Positions 9,167 through 18,953 of a stretch of 64,000 bases of DNA are shown piece after piece. The stretch spans positions 682,001 through 746,000 of the forward strand of contig NZ_JACHLC010000001.1 of the NCBI RefSeq assembly GCF_014207845.1. Direction: 5' to 3'. Within the stretch, counting starts at the first letter, position 1. Each line of letters starts with the position of its first letter. Source of the DNA: Chryseobacterium shigense. Lineage in GTDB: Bacteria > Bacteroidota > Bacteroidia > Flavobacteriales > Weeksellaceae. The notes under the pieces were generated by a model. It was given only the letters and a program-made list of their open reading frames with translations. It ran no database searches and had not been told where the DNA came from. The translations under genes and the position numbers were made by a program.

Positions 9167-10525
9167 ATGAATTCTTTAATAGATAAGTATAATATTCCCG
9201 GACCACGATACACATCTTATCCAACCGTTCCTTATTGGGATGAAACTACGTTTTCGCCTGAGAAATGGAAGGAAACCGTGATCAGGTCTTTTCATGAGAG
9301 TAATGCAGAGGAGGGAATTTCTATTTATATTCACCTGCCTTTCTGTGAAGCATTATGTACATTCTGTGCGTGCCACAAACGGATCACAAAGCAGCACAGC
9401 GTTGAAATTCCTTATCTGGAAAGCGTTTTAAAAGAATGGAAACTTTATCTTGAGCTTTTTGAAGAAAAACCGAAGCTGAAAGAACTTCACCTTGGAGGCG
9501 GTACCCCTACATTCTTTTCACCTCAGAATTTAAAAACATTACTGACGGGTATCTTTGAAACCGTAGAGATAGCAGAACATCCGGAATTTTCTTTTGAAGG
9601 ACATCCTAACAATACAACGAAAGAACATCTTCAGACTTTATATGATCTGGGCTTTAGAAGAGTAAGCTTTGGAGTTCAGGACTATGATCCTAAAGTTCAG
9701 AAGGCAATTAACAGAATCCAGCCTTTTGAAAATGTAAAAGACGTTACGGAATGGGCCAGAGAGATCGGATACAGGGGCATCAGCCATGATCTTGTTTTCG
9801 GGCTTCCGCATCAGACCTGGGAGGCAATGGAATATACGATCAGAAAAACAATGGAGCTGAAACCGGACAGGCTTGCTTTCTATTCTTATGCACACGTTCC
9901 GTGGGTAAAAGGGGTAGGGCAGAGAGGCTTTGATGAAAACGACCTTCCGAGCGGTGAAGAAAAGCGCCGTCTATATGAAGACGGGAAGAAGCTGCTTCAG
10001 GAATTGGGGTATATTGAAGTTGGTATGGATCATTTTTCCCTTGAACATGACGATCTTTATCAATCCCTGATTCATAAAAAGCTTCACAGGAACTTTATGG
10101 GATATACTTCAAGCAAGACTCAATTGATGGTAGGTCTTGGAATGTCCGCTATTTCAGATTCCTGGTATGCCTTCGCCCAGAACGTAAAAACGGTGGAAGA
10201 ATACCAGAAAATGGTGGAAGAAGGAGAAATCCCTGTTGTAAAAGGACATATTCTTGATAATGAAGATCTTATCGTAAGAAGGCATATCCTGAATCTGATG
10301 TGCCAGCTTGAAACCACCTTTACAGACAAAAACTTTTTCCCTGAACTGGAAAATGCATTTGAAATGCTGGAAGAAATGGAAAAAGATGAACTGGTTGAAA
10401 TCTACGATAATCAGATCAAAATTACAGAAAAAGGAAGAGCATTTACGAGAAATGTTGCCATGGTTTTCGATCTCAGAATGATGAGGAATAAGCCGGAAAC
10501 AAGGATTTTCTCTATGACGATATAA
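9167..10525 (+). CDS. hemN: Oxygen-independent coproporphyrinogen III dehydrogenase
   Basis: A radical-SAM enzyme of haem synthesis that oxidatively decarboxylates coproporphyrinogen III without oxygen. Its 452 residues match the HemN family length. The iron-sulfur motif is intact: YIHLPFCEALCTFCACHK, with C60, C64 and C67 as CxxxCxxC and the extra C69 typical of true HemN rather than HemW. The preceding N-P-G/GPRYTSYPT segment and the following LHLGGGTPTFF glycine-rich SAM-binding strand also fit. The C-terminal winged region (EEMEKDELVEIYDNQIKITEKG) is present. Confidence 0.96.
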   Translation: MNSLIDKYNIPGPRYTSYPTVPYWDETTFSPEKWKETVIRSFHESNAEEGISIYIHLPFCEALCTFCACHKRITKQHSVEIPYLESVLKEWKLYLELFEEKPKLKELHLGGGTPTFFSPQNLKTLLTGIFETVEIAEHPEFSFEGHPNNTTKEHLQTLYDLGFRRVSFGVQDYDPKVQKAINRIQPFENVKDVTEWAREIGYRGISHDLVFGLPHQTWEAMEYTIRKTMELKPDRLAFYSYAHVPWVKGVGQRGFDENDLPSGEEKRRLYEDGKKLLQELGYIEVGMDHFSLEHDDLYQSLIHKKLHRNFMGYTSSKTQLMVGLGMSAISDSWYAFAQNVKTVEEYQKMVEEGEIPVVKGHILDNEDLIVRRHILNLMCQLETTFTDKNFFPELENAFEMLEEMEKDELVEIYDNQIKITEKGRAFTRNVAMVFDLRMMRNKPETRIFSMTI

Positions 10526-10530
10526 AAAGC

Positions 10531-10563
10531 AAAAGCGGTTCATCATTTGAACCGCTTTTTTAT
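10531..10563. terminator. Bidirectional terminator between hemN and the sugar dehydrogenase
   Basis: Stem AAAGCGGTTC / GAACCGCTTT with A and T runs on both sides, serving the converging genes. Confidence 0.85.
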
Positions 10564-10596
10564 TAATTGTATTGAAAAGAATTGAAATATGTCATG

Positions 10597-11970
10597 CTAT
10601 TTAATAATAAGTTTCTGGCTGTAAGACTTCAGTTCTCCTGATTTTATGATCAGATAATAAACTCCCGGCGGAATTCCTGCAATATCAACACTTCCGTCAT
10701 ATTCAATTTTTGCTTTTTCCAGAACTGTTTTTCCATCCGTGCTGATAAGATCTGCCGTACTGTTCATATCTGAAAGTCCTTCAACGAAAACTTTTTCAGA
10801 AGCAGGATTGGGATGAATAGTTACAGAATTCAGGTTGGAAGTTTCATCCGTTGCCAGAGCTCCGGTTGTGATTTTAAATATTTTCCCGCTGTTCACTGCC
10901 GCCACAAACAATTCTTTCTGGGAGTTTTGTCCGAAGGTAGAAAAATTATTACCCGTACTCGGCGAATTCCATACAATGGAATTATCCGGATTCATAAACC
11001 CGATTTGTTCAGAACAGTAATCTGCAAAGAAATATTTTCCCTGAAGCGCAGGATACTGGCTTCCCCTGTACACATAACCACCGGTGATAGAACACCTTCC
11101 CCCGGAATGGTTATAAACGGCTACAGGAAAAGTCATGGACGACATACTTGCACATCCGGCAGTATTGTATGCATTGTTTCCTTCATAACACCGCCATCCG
11201 TAATTTACACCTGACTGCGTAACAGGTATCCTGTTGATTTCCTCGATGGCTCCCTGTCCTACATCAGCAATCATTGCATTCCCTGTGTTGGTATCAAACG
11301 AAAATTTCCAGGCATTTCTAAGTCCGTAAGCCCAGATTTCATCAGCTCCGGTTACCAGATTTCCGGCAAAAGGATTTCCGGGAGGAATATTATACGGTCC
11401 TGTGGCATTCACATCTATTCTTAGCATTTTTCCCAGAAGTGAATTGATATTCTGGGCATTATTGTTAGGATCTCCGCCGCTTCCGCCATCTCCTGTAACG
11501 ATCCAGAGATTGCCGTCAGGAGCAAAATGGATGCTTCCTCCGTTGTGGTTGTCAAAAGGTTTTGGAATATTCAAAATGATCTTTTCAGAAGTCGGATCTG
11601 CAATATCCGGATTGGTTGTGTTTACAGAATATCTTGCTACCGTAATATTTCCATTCGTCGCATTGTTGTAATACACAAAGAAATATCCATTTGTTGCATA
11701 TTGGGGGTGAAATGCAAGCCCAAGAAGGCCTCTTTCTCCTCCGTAAAGCACTTTGGAACTGATATTTAAAAAGTCAGCACCATTGATCGTTCCACCGGGC
11801 TGGATGATTTTGATGATCCCGTTCTGCTGTACAACAAACAGTCGGGTGTCATTGGCATTCGTAATTTCAACGGGACTGGTAAGCCCGGACGCGAATTCTA
11901 CTAAATTAATGCTTTGAGAATTAACAATTAAAGAAGAAAAAACGCTTAGAGTAAAAAATAGTTTTTTCAT
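10597..11970 (-). CDS. PQQ-type sugar dehydrogenase with T9SS sorting domain
   Basis: A 457-residue secreted enzyme. A signal peptide (MKKLFFTLSVFSSLIVNSQS) precedes a six-bladed glucose/sorbosone-dehydrogenase-type propeller of about 340 residues. Family hallmarks are NLVEFASGLTSPVEI, GGERGLLGLAFHPQY, DNHNGGSIHFAPDGNLWI with the catalytic-region His, and GTDEIWAYGLRNAWKFSFD-like text. A C-terminal 75-residue type A T9SS domain (SVTIHPNPASEKVFVEG ... GVYYLIIKSGELKSYSQKLIIK) directs export through the type IX system to the cell surface or medium. The substrate is unknown; homologues oxidise aldose sugars with PQQ. No pqq biosynthesis genes are nearby. Confidence 0.9.
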   Translation of the reverse strand: MKKLFFTLSVFSSLIVNSQSINLVEFASGLTSPVEITNANDTRLFVVQQNGIIKIIQPGGTINGADFLNISSKVLYGGERGLLGLAFHPQYATNGYFFVYYNNATNGNITVARYSVNTTNPDIADPTSEKIILNIPKPFDNHNGGSIHFAPDGNLWIVTGDGGSGGDPNNNAQNINSLLGKMLRIDVNATGPYNIPPGNPFAGNLVTGADEIWAYGLRNAWKFSFDTNTGNAMIADVGQGAIEEINRIPVTQSGVNYGWRCYEGNNAYNTAGCASMSSMTFPVAVYNHSGGRCSITGGYVYRGSQYPALQGKYFFADYCSEQIGFMNPDNSIVWNSPSTGNNFSTFGQNSQKELFVAAVNSGKIFKITTGALATDETSNLNSVTIHPNPASEKVFVEGLSDMNSTADLISTDGKTVLEKAKIEYDGSVDIAGIPPGVYYLIIKSGELKSYSQKLIIK

Positions 11971-12151
11971 AATATTTTGATATTTAGTGTATTGATAAAT
12001 GAATGAAAATTTTATACCAATCGGAATTTGAAAATTTCATTACAATAAGAAGGAAAAATTATTAAATCTTAAATAGAAGTTAAAACCCCGATATATCTGA
12101 AAATAAACCATTTCTGCTGTTAAAAAATTCATAAAATAATAATAAAATCAT

Positions 12152-12159
12152 TATATTTG
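12152..12159 (+). promoter_or_regulatory. Probable secDF promoter, -7 element
   Basis: TATATTTG matches TAnnTTTG, 29 bases before the secDF ATG. No clear TTTG is seen at -33. Confidence 0.45.
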
Positions 12160-12188
12160 CCGACTTAATTTAACGTAGTTATAACAAA

Positions 12189-15098
12189 ATGCAAGGAAAA
12201 GGACTTATTACAATTGTTGCTATTGTACTAGGGTTAATTTGCTTAAATGAGCTATTACCAACCTGGTATGCCAGCAAAATTGAAAAGCAGGCGACTGCTG
12301 TTGCAGGAGACAATCCGGAAAAGTATCAGAAAGAAATTGCAAAACTTTCTAAGGATACTTTGAACCTGGGATTCACAAAACTTTATTACACTAAAGCCAA
12401 AGACAAGGAAATGAAACTTGGTCTTGACCTTAAAGGCGGGATCAACGTTCTTTTGGAAATCAACCAGAGAGACCTGGTGAATGATTTAACCAATTATTCT
12501 ACCAATCCGGTTCTTATCGAGGCTTTAAACAAGACTGATGAAGTTCAGAAGAATTCTACAAAATCTTATATCGATAACTTTTTCGATCAGTTTGAGGCAA
12601 TCAACAAAGCAAAAGGCACTAACCTTAAGCTTGCTGATCCTGAGCTTTTCGGGAATACCAACTTATCAGAGATCAAGTATAACACTTCTGATGATCAGGT
12701 AAAAAGTATTATCAAAAGAAGAATTGATCTTTCTGTAGGTACAGCTTTCGAGGTAATCAGAACCAGAATCGATAAAATGGGTGCTGTGCAGCCAAACGTT
12801 CAGAGAGTGCCTGGTACGGCAAGAATTTCTGTTGAAATGCCTGGTATGAAGGACATCGACAAGGTGAAGAAAATGCTTCAGACTTCCGCAAAACTTCAGT
12901 TCTGGGAAGTACAGCAGGTTCCTGAAATGGCTCCATATTTCCAGACATTGACTACAATGGTGGCTATAAAAGGTGATTCAATGGGAGTTGCAAAGAATAT
13001 CAACTTCATGAATCTTTTAAACCTTGACAAATTAAGAGCAAACGGTGTTGCAAGCGTAAAACTTTCGGATACTGCTGCTGTAAACAAAATTCTGAACAGC
13101 AAAGTAGGTCAGTCATTACGTCCGGCAAACATTAAATATACCCAGTTTATGTGGGGTTACAAACCTGAAGCTACAGATGCTGAAAGCTTGGTACTGTATG
13201 CAATCAGAGGTAACATCAATCAAAAAGCTCCGGTAGACGGTGCTGTTGAAACTGCAAGCATTGGCTATGATGAGCTGAGCAGAGTAGTGGTAGATATGCA
13301 GATGGATTCCAAAGGGGCTAAAGAATGGAAAACATTAACTGAGAAAAACGTAGGTAAACCAGTTGCTGTAACATTGGATGGCAGAGTTTATACCGCGCCA
13401 AACGTTGTTAATGCTATTCCAAACGGTAGAACTCAGATCTCAGGTAACTTCTCTCAGGAAGAAGCCAAAGAACTGGTAGACGTTTTAGGAGCAGGTAAAT
13501 TACCGGCAGGTGCAAAAGTAGTTCAGGCTACTGTAGTAGGACCTTCATTAGGACAGGAGTCTATTAATGCAGGGGTTATTTCATTTGCTATCGCATTCCT
13601 TATTATTATTGTTTATATCATTTTCTATTACGGTGGTGCAGGTGTATATGCTGTAATTGCAATGATTATCAACTTATTCTATATTTTCGGAATTATGGAT
13701 TCCGGAGACTTTACACTTACACTTCCTGGTATCGCAGGTATCGTTCTTACAATGGCCATGGCCGTGGATACGAACGTAATTATCTACGAAAGAACCAAAG
13801 AAGAATTATTCGCAGGCAAGAGTATTTTAGAAGCCTATAAAGACGGTTTCAAACATGCATTAAGCGCGATTGTAGATGGTCACTTAACAACATTATTAAC
13901 GGCTGGTGTACTTTTCCTATTCGGAACAGGTCCTATTAAAGGATTTGCTTTGACTTTGGGAATTGGTATATTAATGACATTCTTTACTTCCGTATTACTT
14001 TCAAGAGTAATGATCTTCTCAAGACTGAACAAAGGAAAACACCTTTCCGTTTGGACAGCTCCAACGAAGAACCTGTTCAGAAATACATGGATCGATTTTA
14101 TTGGGAAAAGAAAATATGCATATATCATTTCTGCTGTTTTAACGGTAGTTTGTATCGCATCTATCGCTATCCACGGTTTCAAATACGGAATCGACTTTAC
14201 AGGAGGTAGAAACTATGTGGTAAGATTTGACAAAGCCGTTAACGCGGAAGATATTGAGCAAAACTTAGTAAAAGTATTCAAAACTGAAGACGGTAAGAAC
14301 TCTTCTGTTGAAGCTAAGACCTTCGGAAACGACAGACAACTGAAAATCTCTACAGATTACCTTATTGAAGATGAGTCTTTAAAAGCTGACCAGACTGTAG
14401 AGCAAAAATTATATGAAGGCTTAAAAACAAGCCTGCCTGCTAATACCACATTGCACGATTTCAAATCTGCGGATAAAGAGCACGCAGGAATCATTTCTTC
14501 TGAAAAAGTAGGACCTACAGTGGCTGATGATATCAAAACTCACGGTATCCTTGCTGTAGTGGCTGCTTTGGCTGGTATCTTCATCTATATCTTATTAAGA
14601 TTTAGAAAGTGGCAGTTCTCATTGGGTGCTGTTGTAGCTCTATTCCATGATGCGGTAATTATTTTAGGAGCTTATTCACTGCTTCATAAATTTATGCCGT
14701 TCAATATGGAGATCAACCAGGATTTCGTTGCGGCGATCCTTACCGTATTAGGTTACTCAATCAATGATACCGTAATTATCTTCGACAGAATTAGAGAATA
14801 TTTAAGAGAGAAGAAAGCTTTAACATTGGCTGGATTATTTGATGACTCTATTTCAAGTACGTTGGGTAGAACATTCAACACTTCATTTACAACAATCCTG
14901 GTAATTCTGGCGATCTTCATCTTTGGTGGTGATAACCTGAGAGGATTCATGTTTGCCATGTTGATCGGTATTGGATTCGGTACTTATTCATCCATCTTTA
15001 TTGCATCGGCCATCGCTTACGATTTCCTTAAGAAAGGAAAAGAAGAGGGGGTGCATGGTAAAACAACTACCAGTAAAGAAGTACTTGCTTCAAAGTAA
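12189..15098 (+). CDS. secDF: Fused protein translocase subunit SecDF
   Basis: A single 969-residue chain carrying both SecD and SecF halves, which use the proton gradient to pull proteins out of the SecYEG channel. The SecD half has an N-terminal membrane segment, a large P1 periplasmic domain with KLGLDLKGGINVLLEIN, and a membrane bundle with GIVLTMAMAVDTNVIIYERTKEEL. The SecF half begins near residue 640 and has KYGIDFTGGRNYVVRF, then VLGYSINDTVIIFDRIREYLR and SFTTILVILAIFIFGGDNLRGF. Both conserved D-x-N-V-I-I / D-T-V-I-I-F-D-R elements are intact. Fused SecDF is normal in Bacteroidota. It is monocistronic with a terminator downstream. Confidence 0.97.
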   Translation: MQGKGLITIVAIVLGLICLNELLPTWYASKIEKQATAVAGDNPEKYQKEIAKLSKDTLNLGFTKLYYTKAKDKEMKLGLDLKGGINVLLEINQRDLVNDLTNYSTNPVLIEALNKTDEVQKNSTKSYIDNFFDQFEAINKAKGTNLKLADPELFGNTNLSEIKYNTSDDQVKSIIKRRIDLSVGTAFEVIRTRIDKMGAVQPNVQRVPGTARISVEMPGMKDIDKVKKMLQTSAKLQFWEVQQVPEMAPYFQTLTTMVAIKGDSMGVAKNINFMNLLNLDKLRANGVASVKLSDTAAVNKILNSKVGQSLRPANIKYTQFMWGYKPEATDAESLVLYAIRGNINQKAPVDGAVETASIGYDELSRVVVDMQMDSKGAKEWKTLTEKNVGKPVAVTLDGRVYTAPNVVNAIPNGRTQISGNFSQEEAKELVDVLGAGKLPAGAKVVQATVVGPSLGQESINAGVISFAIAFLIIIVYIIFYYGGAGVYAVIAMIINLFYIFGIMDSGDFTLTLPGIAGIVLTMAMAVDTNVIIYERTKEELFAGKSILEAYKDGFKHALSAIVDGHLTTLLTAGVLFLFGTGPIKGFALTLGIGILMTFFTSVLLSRVMIFSRLNKGKHLSVWTAPTKNLFRNTWIDFIGKRKYAYIISAVLTVVCIASIAIHGFKYGIDFTGGRNYVVRFDKAVNAEDIEQNLVKVFKTEDGKNSSVEAKTFGNDRQLKISTDYLIEDESLKADQTVEQKLYEGLKTSLPANTTLHDFKSADKEHAGIISSEKVGPTVADDIKTHGILAVVAALAGIFIYILLRFRKWQFSLGAVVALFHDAVIILGAYSLLHKFMPFNMEINQDFVAAILTVLGYSINDTVIIFDRIREYLREKKALTLAGLFDDSISSTLGRTFNTSFTTILVILAIFIFGGDNLRGFMFAMLIGIGFGTYSSIFIASAIAYDFLKKGKEEGVHGKTTTSKEVLASK

Positions 15099-15120
15099 TA
15101 TAAACTACAATAAATAAGTA

Positions 15121-15151
15121 AAGGCCGTTTCAAAAGAAGCGGTCTTTTTTT
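15121..15151 (+). terminator. Terminator after secDF
   Basis: AAGGCCGTTTC pairs with GAAGCGGTCTT through two G-U pairs around a short A-rich loop, followed by a T-run. Confidence 0.75.
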
Positions 15152-15336
15152 GTGCGAGTTGCGAAGATTCGAGTTAGGGGTTACAGGCTACAGGATTTAA
15201 TTTCCAGGTTCAAAAACTTAATATTCAGAGATCAGGGTTTAAGCTTATATTTACAGATGTCAAAAATTCCGTAACCTTTAACCCGAATCTTTTCAACTCG
15301 CAACTCGCAACCCAGAACTCGCAACCCGCAACTTCC
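15152..15336. repeat. Inverted pair of 7-bp tandem-unit arrays
   Basis: The right arm (15295-15336) is six successive heptamers: AACTCGC, AACTCGC, AACCCAG, AACTCGC, AACCCGC, AACTTCC. The left arm (15154-15196) is a run of the complementary kind: GCGAGTT, GCGAAGA, then AGGGGTT, ACAGGCT, ACAGGAT. The left arm at 15152-15187 and the segment 15271-15304 are near-complementary over about 34 bases with a handful of differences, leaving an 80-90 base loop. The element fills the gap between the secDF terminator and the MFS promoter. See also 33302, 47967, 51257, 52470 and 63915. Confidence 0.75.
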
Positions 15337-15377
15337 CTAAAATTCACAATTTAGAACCATTATATTTCGGATTTGAT

Positions 15378-15385
15378 TAATTTTG
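15378..15385 (+). promoter_or_regulatory. Probable MFS pump promoter, -7 element
   Basis: TAATTTTG (TAnnTTTG) ends only 7 bases before the ATG at 15393, so the mRNA would have almost no 5' leader. Confidence 0.5.
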
Positions 15386-15392
15386 CAGCATT

Positions 15393-16619
15393 ATGGAAAA
15401 CTCAAAGAAAAAAGCAGCCATTGGCTTCATATTTATAACCTTACTGATTGATATTACAGGATGGGGAATTATTATTCCTGTAGTTCCCAAATTAATTGAG
15501 GAACTTATCCATGCAGATATCAGTGAAGCTGCAAAATATGGTGGCTGGCTTGGTTTTGCATATGCATTCACCCAGTTTATTTTTTCTCCGGTGGTAGGAA
15601 ACCTGAGTGATAAATATGGAAGAAGACCTATTATACTGATTTCCCTGTTCGGGTTCGCAGTTGATTATATTTTCCTGGCGCTTGCACCCACAATCTGGTG
15701 GCTTTTCCTTGGAAGGATTATTGCCGGGCTTACCGGAGCCAGTGTAACAACTGCCAGTGCCTATATTGCCGATATTTCTACAGATGAAGACAGAGCCAAG
15801 AACTTCGGGCTTATTGGAGCTGCATTTGGTCTTGGATTTATTATCGGGCCGGTATTGGGTGGAGTTCTGGGACATTATGGTGCCAGAGTACCTTTTTATG
15901 CCGCCGCCGGATTATGTTTGTTAAATTTCCTTTACGGGTATTTTATCCTGCCGGAAAGTTTAGATAAAGACAAAAGAAGAGAATTCGACTGGAAACGGGC
16001 TAATCCTATTGGTTCATTTAAGTTTTTAGGTAAGCACCCGGAAATTTCGGGACTTATTGTCGCCCTTATTTTAATTTATATTGCAGGCCATGCCGTACAG
16101 AGTAACTGGAGCTTTTTTACCATGTATAAATTTAGCTGGACAGAAAGAATGGTGGGTATTTCATTAGGAGCAGTCGGGCTTTTAGTAGGTTTGGTACAGG
16201 GTGTTCTTATACGATGGACAACACCAAGGCTTGGTGAGCAGAAAAGTATTTACTACGGCCTGGCCCTGTATGCAATTGGAATGCTTCTGTTTGCTTTTGC
16301 TACAGAAGGCTGGATGATGTTTGCTTTTTTGGTTCCTTACTGTTTGGGGGGGATTTGTGGACCTGCATTGCAGTCTGTAATTACGAAAAGTGTTCCTTCC
16401 AACGAGCAGGGAGAACTTCAGGGAGCATTAACCAGTTTAATGAGTGCTACTTCCATTATAGGACCACCATTGATGACCAATCTGTTTTATTATTTCACCC
16501 ATGATGAGGCTCCTTTTGAGTTTTCAGGGGCTCCGTTTTTCCTGGCATTTATTTTAATGGCGATAAGTGTAGCAATGACGTATTATGCATTCAAGAAAAA
16601 AGATAAGAAATTGGGGTAA
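15393..16619 (+). CDS. TCR/Tet-like MFS efflux transporter
   Basis: A 408-residue, 12-helix major facilitator. Helix 1 carries [16 protein letters not shown]. The loop between helices 2 and 3 has the antiporter motif [15 protein letters not shown], and helix 5 has [15 protein letters not shown], the motif C of drug/H+ antiporters. The overall text resembles the TetA / multidrug-resistance DHA1 branch, so export of a small amphipathic compound by proton antiport is likely. Resistance to a given drug cannot be claimed from sequence. It lacks an adjacent TetR-type regulator. The AraC gene 58 bp downstream could be cotranscribed. Confidence 0.88.
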   Translation: MENSKKKAAIGFIFITLLIDITGWGIIIPVVPKLIEELIHADISEAAKYGGWLGFAYAFTQFIFSPVVGNLSDKYGRRPIILISLFGFAVDYIFLALAPTIWWLFLGRIIAGLTGASVTTASAYIADISTDEDRAKNFGLIGAAFGLGFIIGPVLGGVLGHYGARVPFYAAAGLCLLNFLYGYFILPESLDKDKRREFDWKRANPIGSFKFLGKHPEISGLIVALILIYIAGHAVQSNWSFFTMYKFSWTERMVGISLGAVGLLVGLVQGVLIRWTTPRLGEQKSIYYGLALYAIGMLLFAFATEGWMMFAFLVPYCLGGICGPALQSVITKSVPSNEQGELQGALTSLMSATSIIGPPLMTNLFYYFTHDEAPFEFSGAPFFLAFILMAISVAMTYYAFKKKDKKLG

Positions 16620-16677
16620 ACTGATTTTTAAAACGGGATGTTTAAAAAGATTTATTAATTTGGTTTAAATATTTCTT

Positions 16678-17577
16678 ATGAGTCGTATCCCTCAATATAA
16701 ACCTGATGATTTTAATCCGATCCTTGATATAGACTGGACTGAAAAAAGTGCAGCAAGAAAAGAACTGAATGAATTCTTTATAGAGCCGTTACAGGTGCTT
16801 AAAGATGCTAAAACCCCTTCACAGCCACACCGCAAAACCGTCAATGATTTTATTTTTATCGCAAACGGCAGTATCGAAAAAATGGTATGTTCCAGCCTGT
16901 ACGGAGTGGAAAAAGGAATGATTATGCTGCTTCCTCCGCATAAGATCCGGACGTTCATTCATAATACCTCCGATGTGGAAGGTTTTTACTGTCATTTTTC
17001 CAATGAATTCATTGCGGAAGGCCCCGGCCTGAAATATTTACAGGATATCCTGAACCATGCTGATATTATCTATAATCCTACTCTGGTTCTTGATGATGAA
17101 CATCGTGAGAGAATCTTTCTTATCCTTCAGCAAATGGAGGCGCTTTATCATCAGAATCAAGGTTTAGATCTTATCCGGTTGTATCTTTTTACTTTACTGG
17201 GCGAGATCCGGCATTTTATAGAAAAGCTTCCGCACCCGAACCTTTCTGTCAACGAAACATTGGTATTCCGTTTCCGTAAGCTGATCACCAGTGAGATCCA
17301 GAATCTGCATTCGGTGAAAGAGTATGCTGACCTGCTCAGTGTTTCACCCAATCACCTGAACAAATCTGTAAAAAATGTGACGGGCAAAACAGCCTCAGAA
17401 ATCATTAATGAATCTTTATTAATGGAAGCCAAAGCTCTTCTTTCACTGTCTCATCTTTCTGTTTCGGAAATTGCTTTTGCACTGGGAGTAGATGATGTTT
17501 CCTATTTTTCACGCTTTTTCAGGAAGCACAGTGGTGTAAGTCCTTCTGATTACCGTAAAAGGATTGATCTGTCCTGA
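16678..17577 (+). CDS. AraC-family transcriptional regulator
   Basis: A 299-residue regulator. The N-terminal half (about 1-190) is a cupin-like effector region in which no ligand residues can be named. The C-terminal about 100 residues are a clear double helix-turn-helix: YADLLSVSPNHLNKSVKNVTG and SEIAFALGVDDVSYFSRFFRKHSGVSPSDYR. The second is the strongly conserved AraC signature. Its likely targets are the two genes immediately downstream (outer-membrane-type protein and DoxX) and perhaps the MFS pump upstream; this is inferred from position. Confidence 0.92.
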   Translation: MSRIPQYKPDDFNPILDIDWTEKSAARKELNEFFIEPLQVLKDAKTPSQPHRKTVNDFIFIANGSIEKMVCSSLYGVEKGMIMLLPPHKIRTFIHNTSDVEGFYCHFSNEFIAEGPGLKYLQDILNHADIIYNPTLVLDDEHRERIFLILQQMEALYHQNQGLDLIRLYLFTLLGEIRHFIEKLPHPNLSVNETLVFRFRKLITSEIQNLHSVKEYADLLSVSPNHLNKSVKNVTGKTASEIINESLLMEAKALLSLSHLSVSEIAFALGVDDVSYFSRFFRKHSGVSPSDYRKRIDLS

Positions 17578-17652
17578 TAACAGATTCATCTGTTCTAACC
17601 ATATTCTATTGTATTTCAGAATTTTGCTGGTATAATTGATGACGGTTAAAAC

Positions 17653-18309
17653 ATGAAAAAAATGCTATTTATAACAGCCTGTTTAATGCCCTTGCTGTTT
17701 TATTCTCAGAATAATATCCATGGCTCCAATCCTCCCGTTATATTTGAAGCTTTAGCCGGAAATAAAGGCTTTGCCTCGCAGATGACGATCAATAAAACAT
17801 TTGAAGGAAGCAAAAAGCTGGGTTTCTTCAGCGTTGCCAACATTTCTTCTAAATGGACGGAGGATAATTCTAAAGATGCCATGATCCAGGCCAATATTAC
17901 CTTTGAGGTTATCAAAGACATCCGTTTGGTAGCCGGTTCTCACTATACACCAACAACAGGCTTCCGGCCTACTGCCGGATTTATGTATTCCCGAAATTTT
18001 AATGATTTTTTATTGGTGGTTAATCCAAGATGTATTGGATTTTCCAAAAACAGTATTGCTGAAGGTTTCATTATGGCTGAATACAAACCTAAAATCAGTG
18101 AAAACTGGAACTTATATTCAAGGGTTCAGGGATTGTACTCGGAAACCATAAGGGATGGTGAACACGCCCGCAGCTATCTGATGCTGAGACTTGGAGTGAG
18201 TCATAAATTCATCACTTTCGGAGCAGGAGCCAATTTTGACAGTTATGGACCTTTTAAAGAAAGCAAGCAGAATTACGGGATATTTGCTTCTGCCCGGTTA
18301 TTTAACTAA
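17653..18309 (+). CDS. Secreted or outer-membrane hypothetical protein
   Basis: A 218-residue protein that I do not recognise by name. A signal peptide (MKKMLFITACLMPLLFYSQN) is followed by about 195 residues of alternating hydrophobic/polar text rich in aromatic residues. Pairs of strands are separated by short turns (TGFRPTAGFMYSRNFNDFLLVVNP; LYSRVQGLYSETIRDGEHARSYLMLRLGVSHK), and the chain ends in a strand with terminal Phe-Asn (FASARLFN). This pattern suggests a small outer-membrane beta-barrel of about 8-10 strands. It lies 75 bp after the AraC gene and 38 bp before doxX, so it probably forms a regulated unit with them. Confidence 0.65.
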   Translation: MKKMLFITACLMPLLFYSQNNIHGSNPPVIFEALAGNKGFASQMTINKTFEGSKKLGFFSVANISSKWTEDNSKDAMIQANITFEVIKDIRLVAGSHYTPTTGFRPTAGFMYSRNFNDFLLVVNPRCIGFSKNSIAEGFIMAEYKPKISENWNLYSRVQGLYSETIRDGEHARSYLMLRLGVSHKFITFGAGANFDSYGPFKESKQNYGIFASARLFN

Positions 18310-18347
18310 GGATATAAGACATCATTATTAATCATTTAATTCTTATT

Positions 18348-18818
18348 ATGAAACAATTACTTTTTAAAACAAATGAAACATGGACCGGGGCTTTTCTAAG
18401 ATGGACATTGAGCATCGTTTTTATCCCTCACGGACTTCAGAAAACATTTGGACTGTTCGGCGGAATGGGATTTACCAAAACAATGGATATTTTTACCCAT
18501 GGCCTGCATTTGCCTTCCGGAGTTGCATTTACCGTAATAATGGTTGAGTTTTTGGGATCATTTCTGCTTCTTCTGGGGTTAGGTACAAGATTTTGGGCTT
18601 TATCATTTATCGGATTAATGGCAGGAATAATGCTGACTGCTCATATTGAAAACGGTTTCTTTATGAACTGGTTCGGAACACAAAAAGGAGAGGGCTGCCA
18701 GTTTGATATCCTGGCTATTGGAATTGCTCTGGCATTGGTGTTTGAAGGCGCAGGAAAACTGTCAATGGATGGATGGCTATTTACAGGAAATAAAATAGAG
18801 AGCCAACCAAAAAGCTGA
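18348..18818 (+). CDS. DoxX family membrane protein
   Basis: A 156-residue protein with four hydrophobic segments. RWTLSIVFIPHGLQKTFGLFGG and the later VEFLGSFLLLLGLGTRFWAL are typical of DoxX/SURF4-like small quinone- or thiol-redox-associated membrane proteins. The conserved H-G-x-x-K is present (PHGLQK). Family roles are loosely defined (oxidative stress and redox complexes in some bacteria). It is last in the AraC-linked cluster and is followed by a terminator. Confidence 0.85.
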   Translation: MKQLLFKTNETWTGAFLRWTLSIVFIPHGLQKTFGLFGGMGFTKTMDIFTHGLHLPSGVAFTVIMVEFLGSFLLLLGLGTRFWALSFIGLMAGIMLTAHIENGFFMNWFGTQKGEGCQFDILAIGIALALVFEGAGKLSMDGWLFTGNKIESQPKS

Positions 18819-18836
18819 GATTTAGTACTGATAAAA

Positions 18837-18872
18837 GCAGAGAATCATATCTTGATTCTCTTCTTTATTTTT
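18837..18872 (+). terminator. Terminator after doxX
   Basis: AGAGAATCA / TGATTCTCT stem with a 5-base loop followed by a T-rich stretch. Confidence 0.75.
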
Positions 18873-18953
18873 CTGAGATTATTTATAATTTTTAATTCTT
18901 TAAATGGTGAATGCTCTATCTTTTTCGTTATTTTATTGTTGATTATTTTCTAA

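Noticed and set aside
15295..15336. CRISPR array or minisatellite coding repeat
   Set aside because: Units are 7 bases with no spacers and no cas genes; period and inverted layout are unlike CRISPR.
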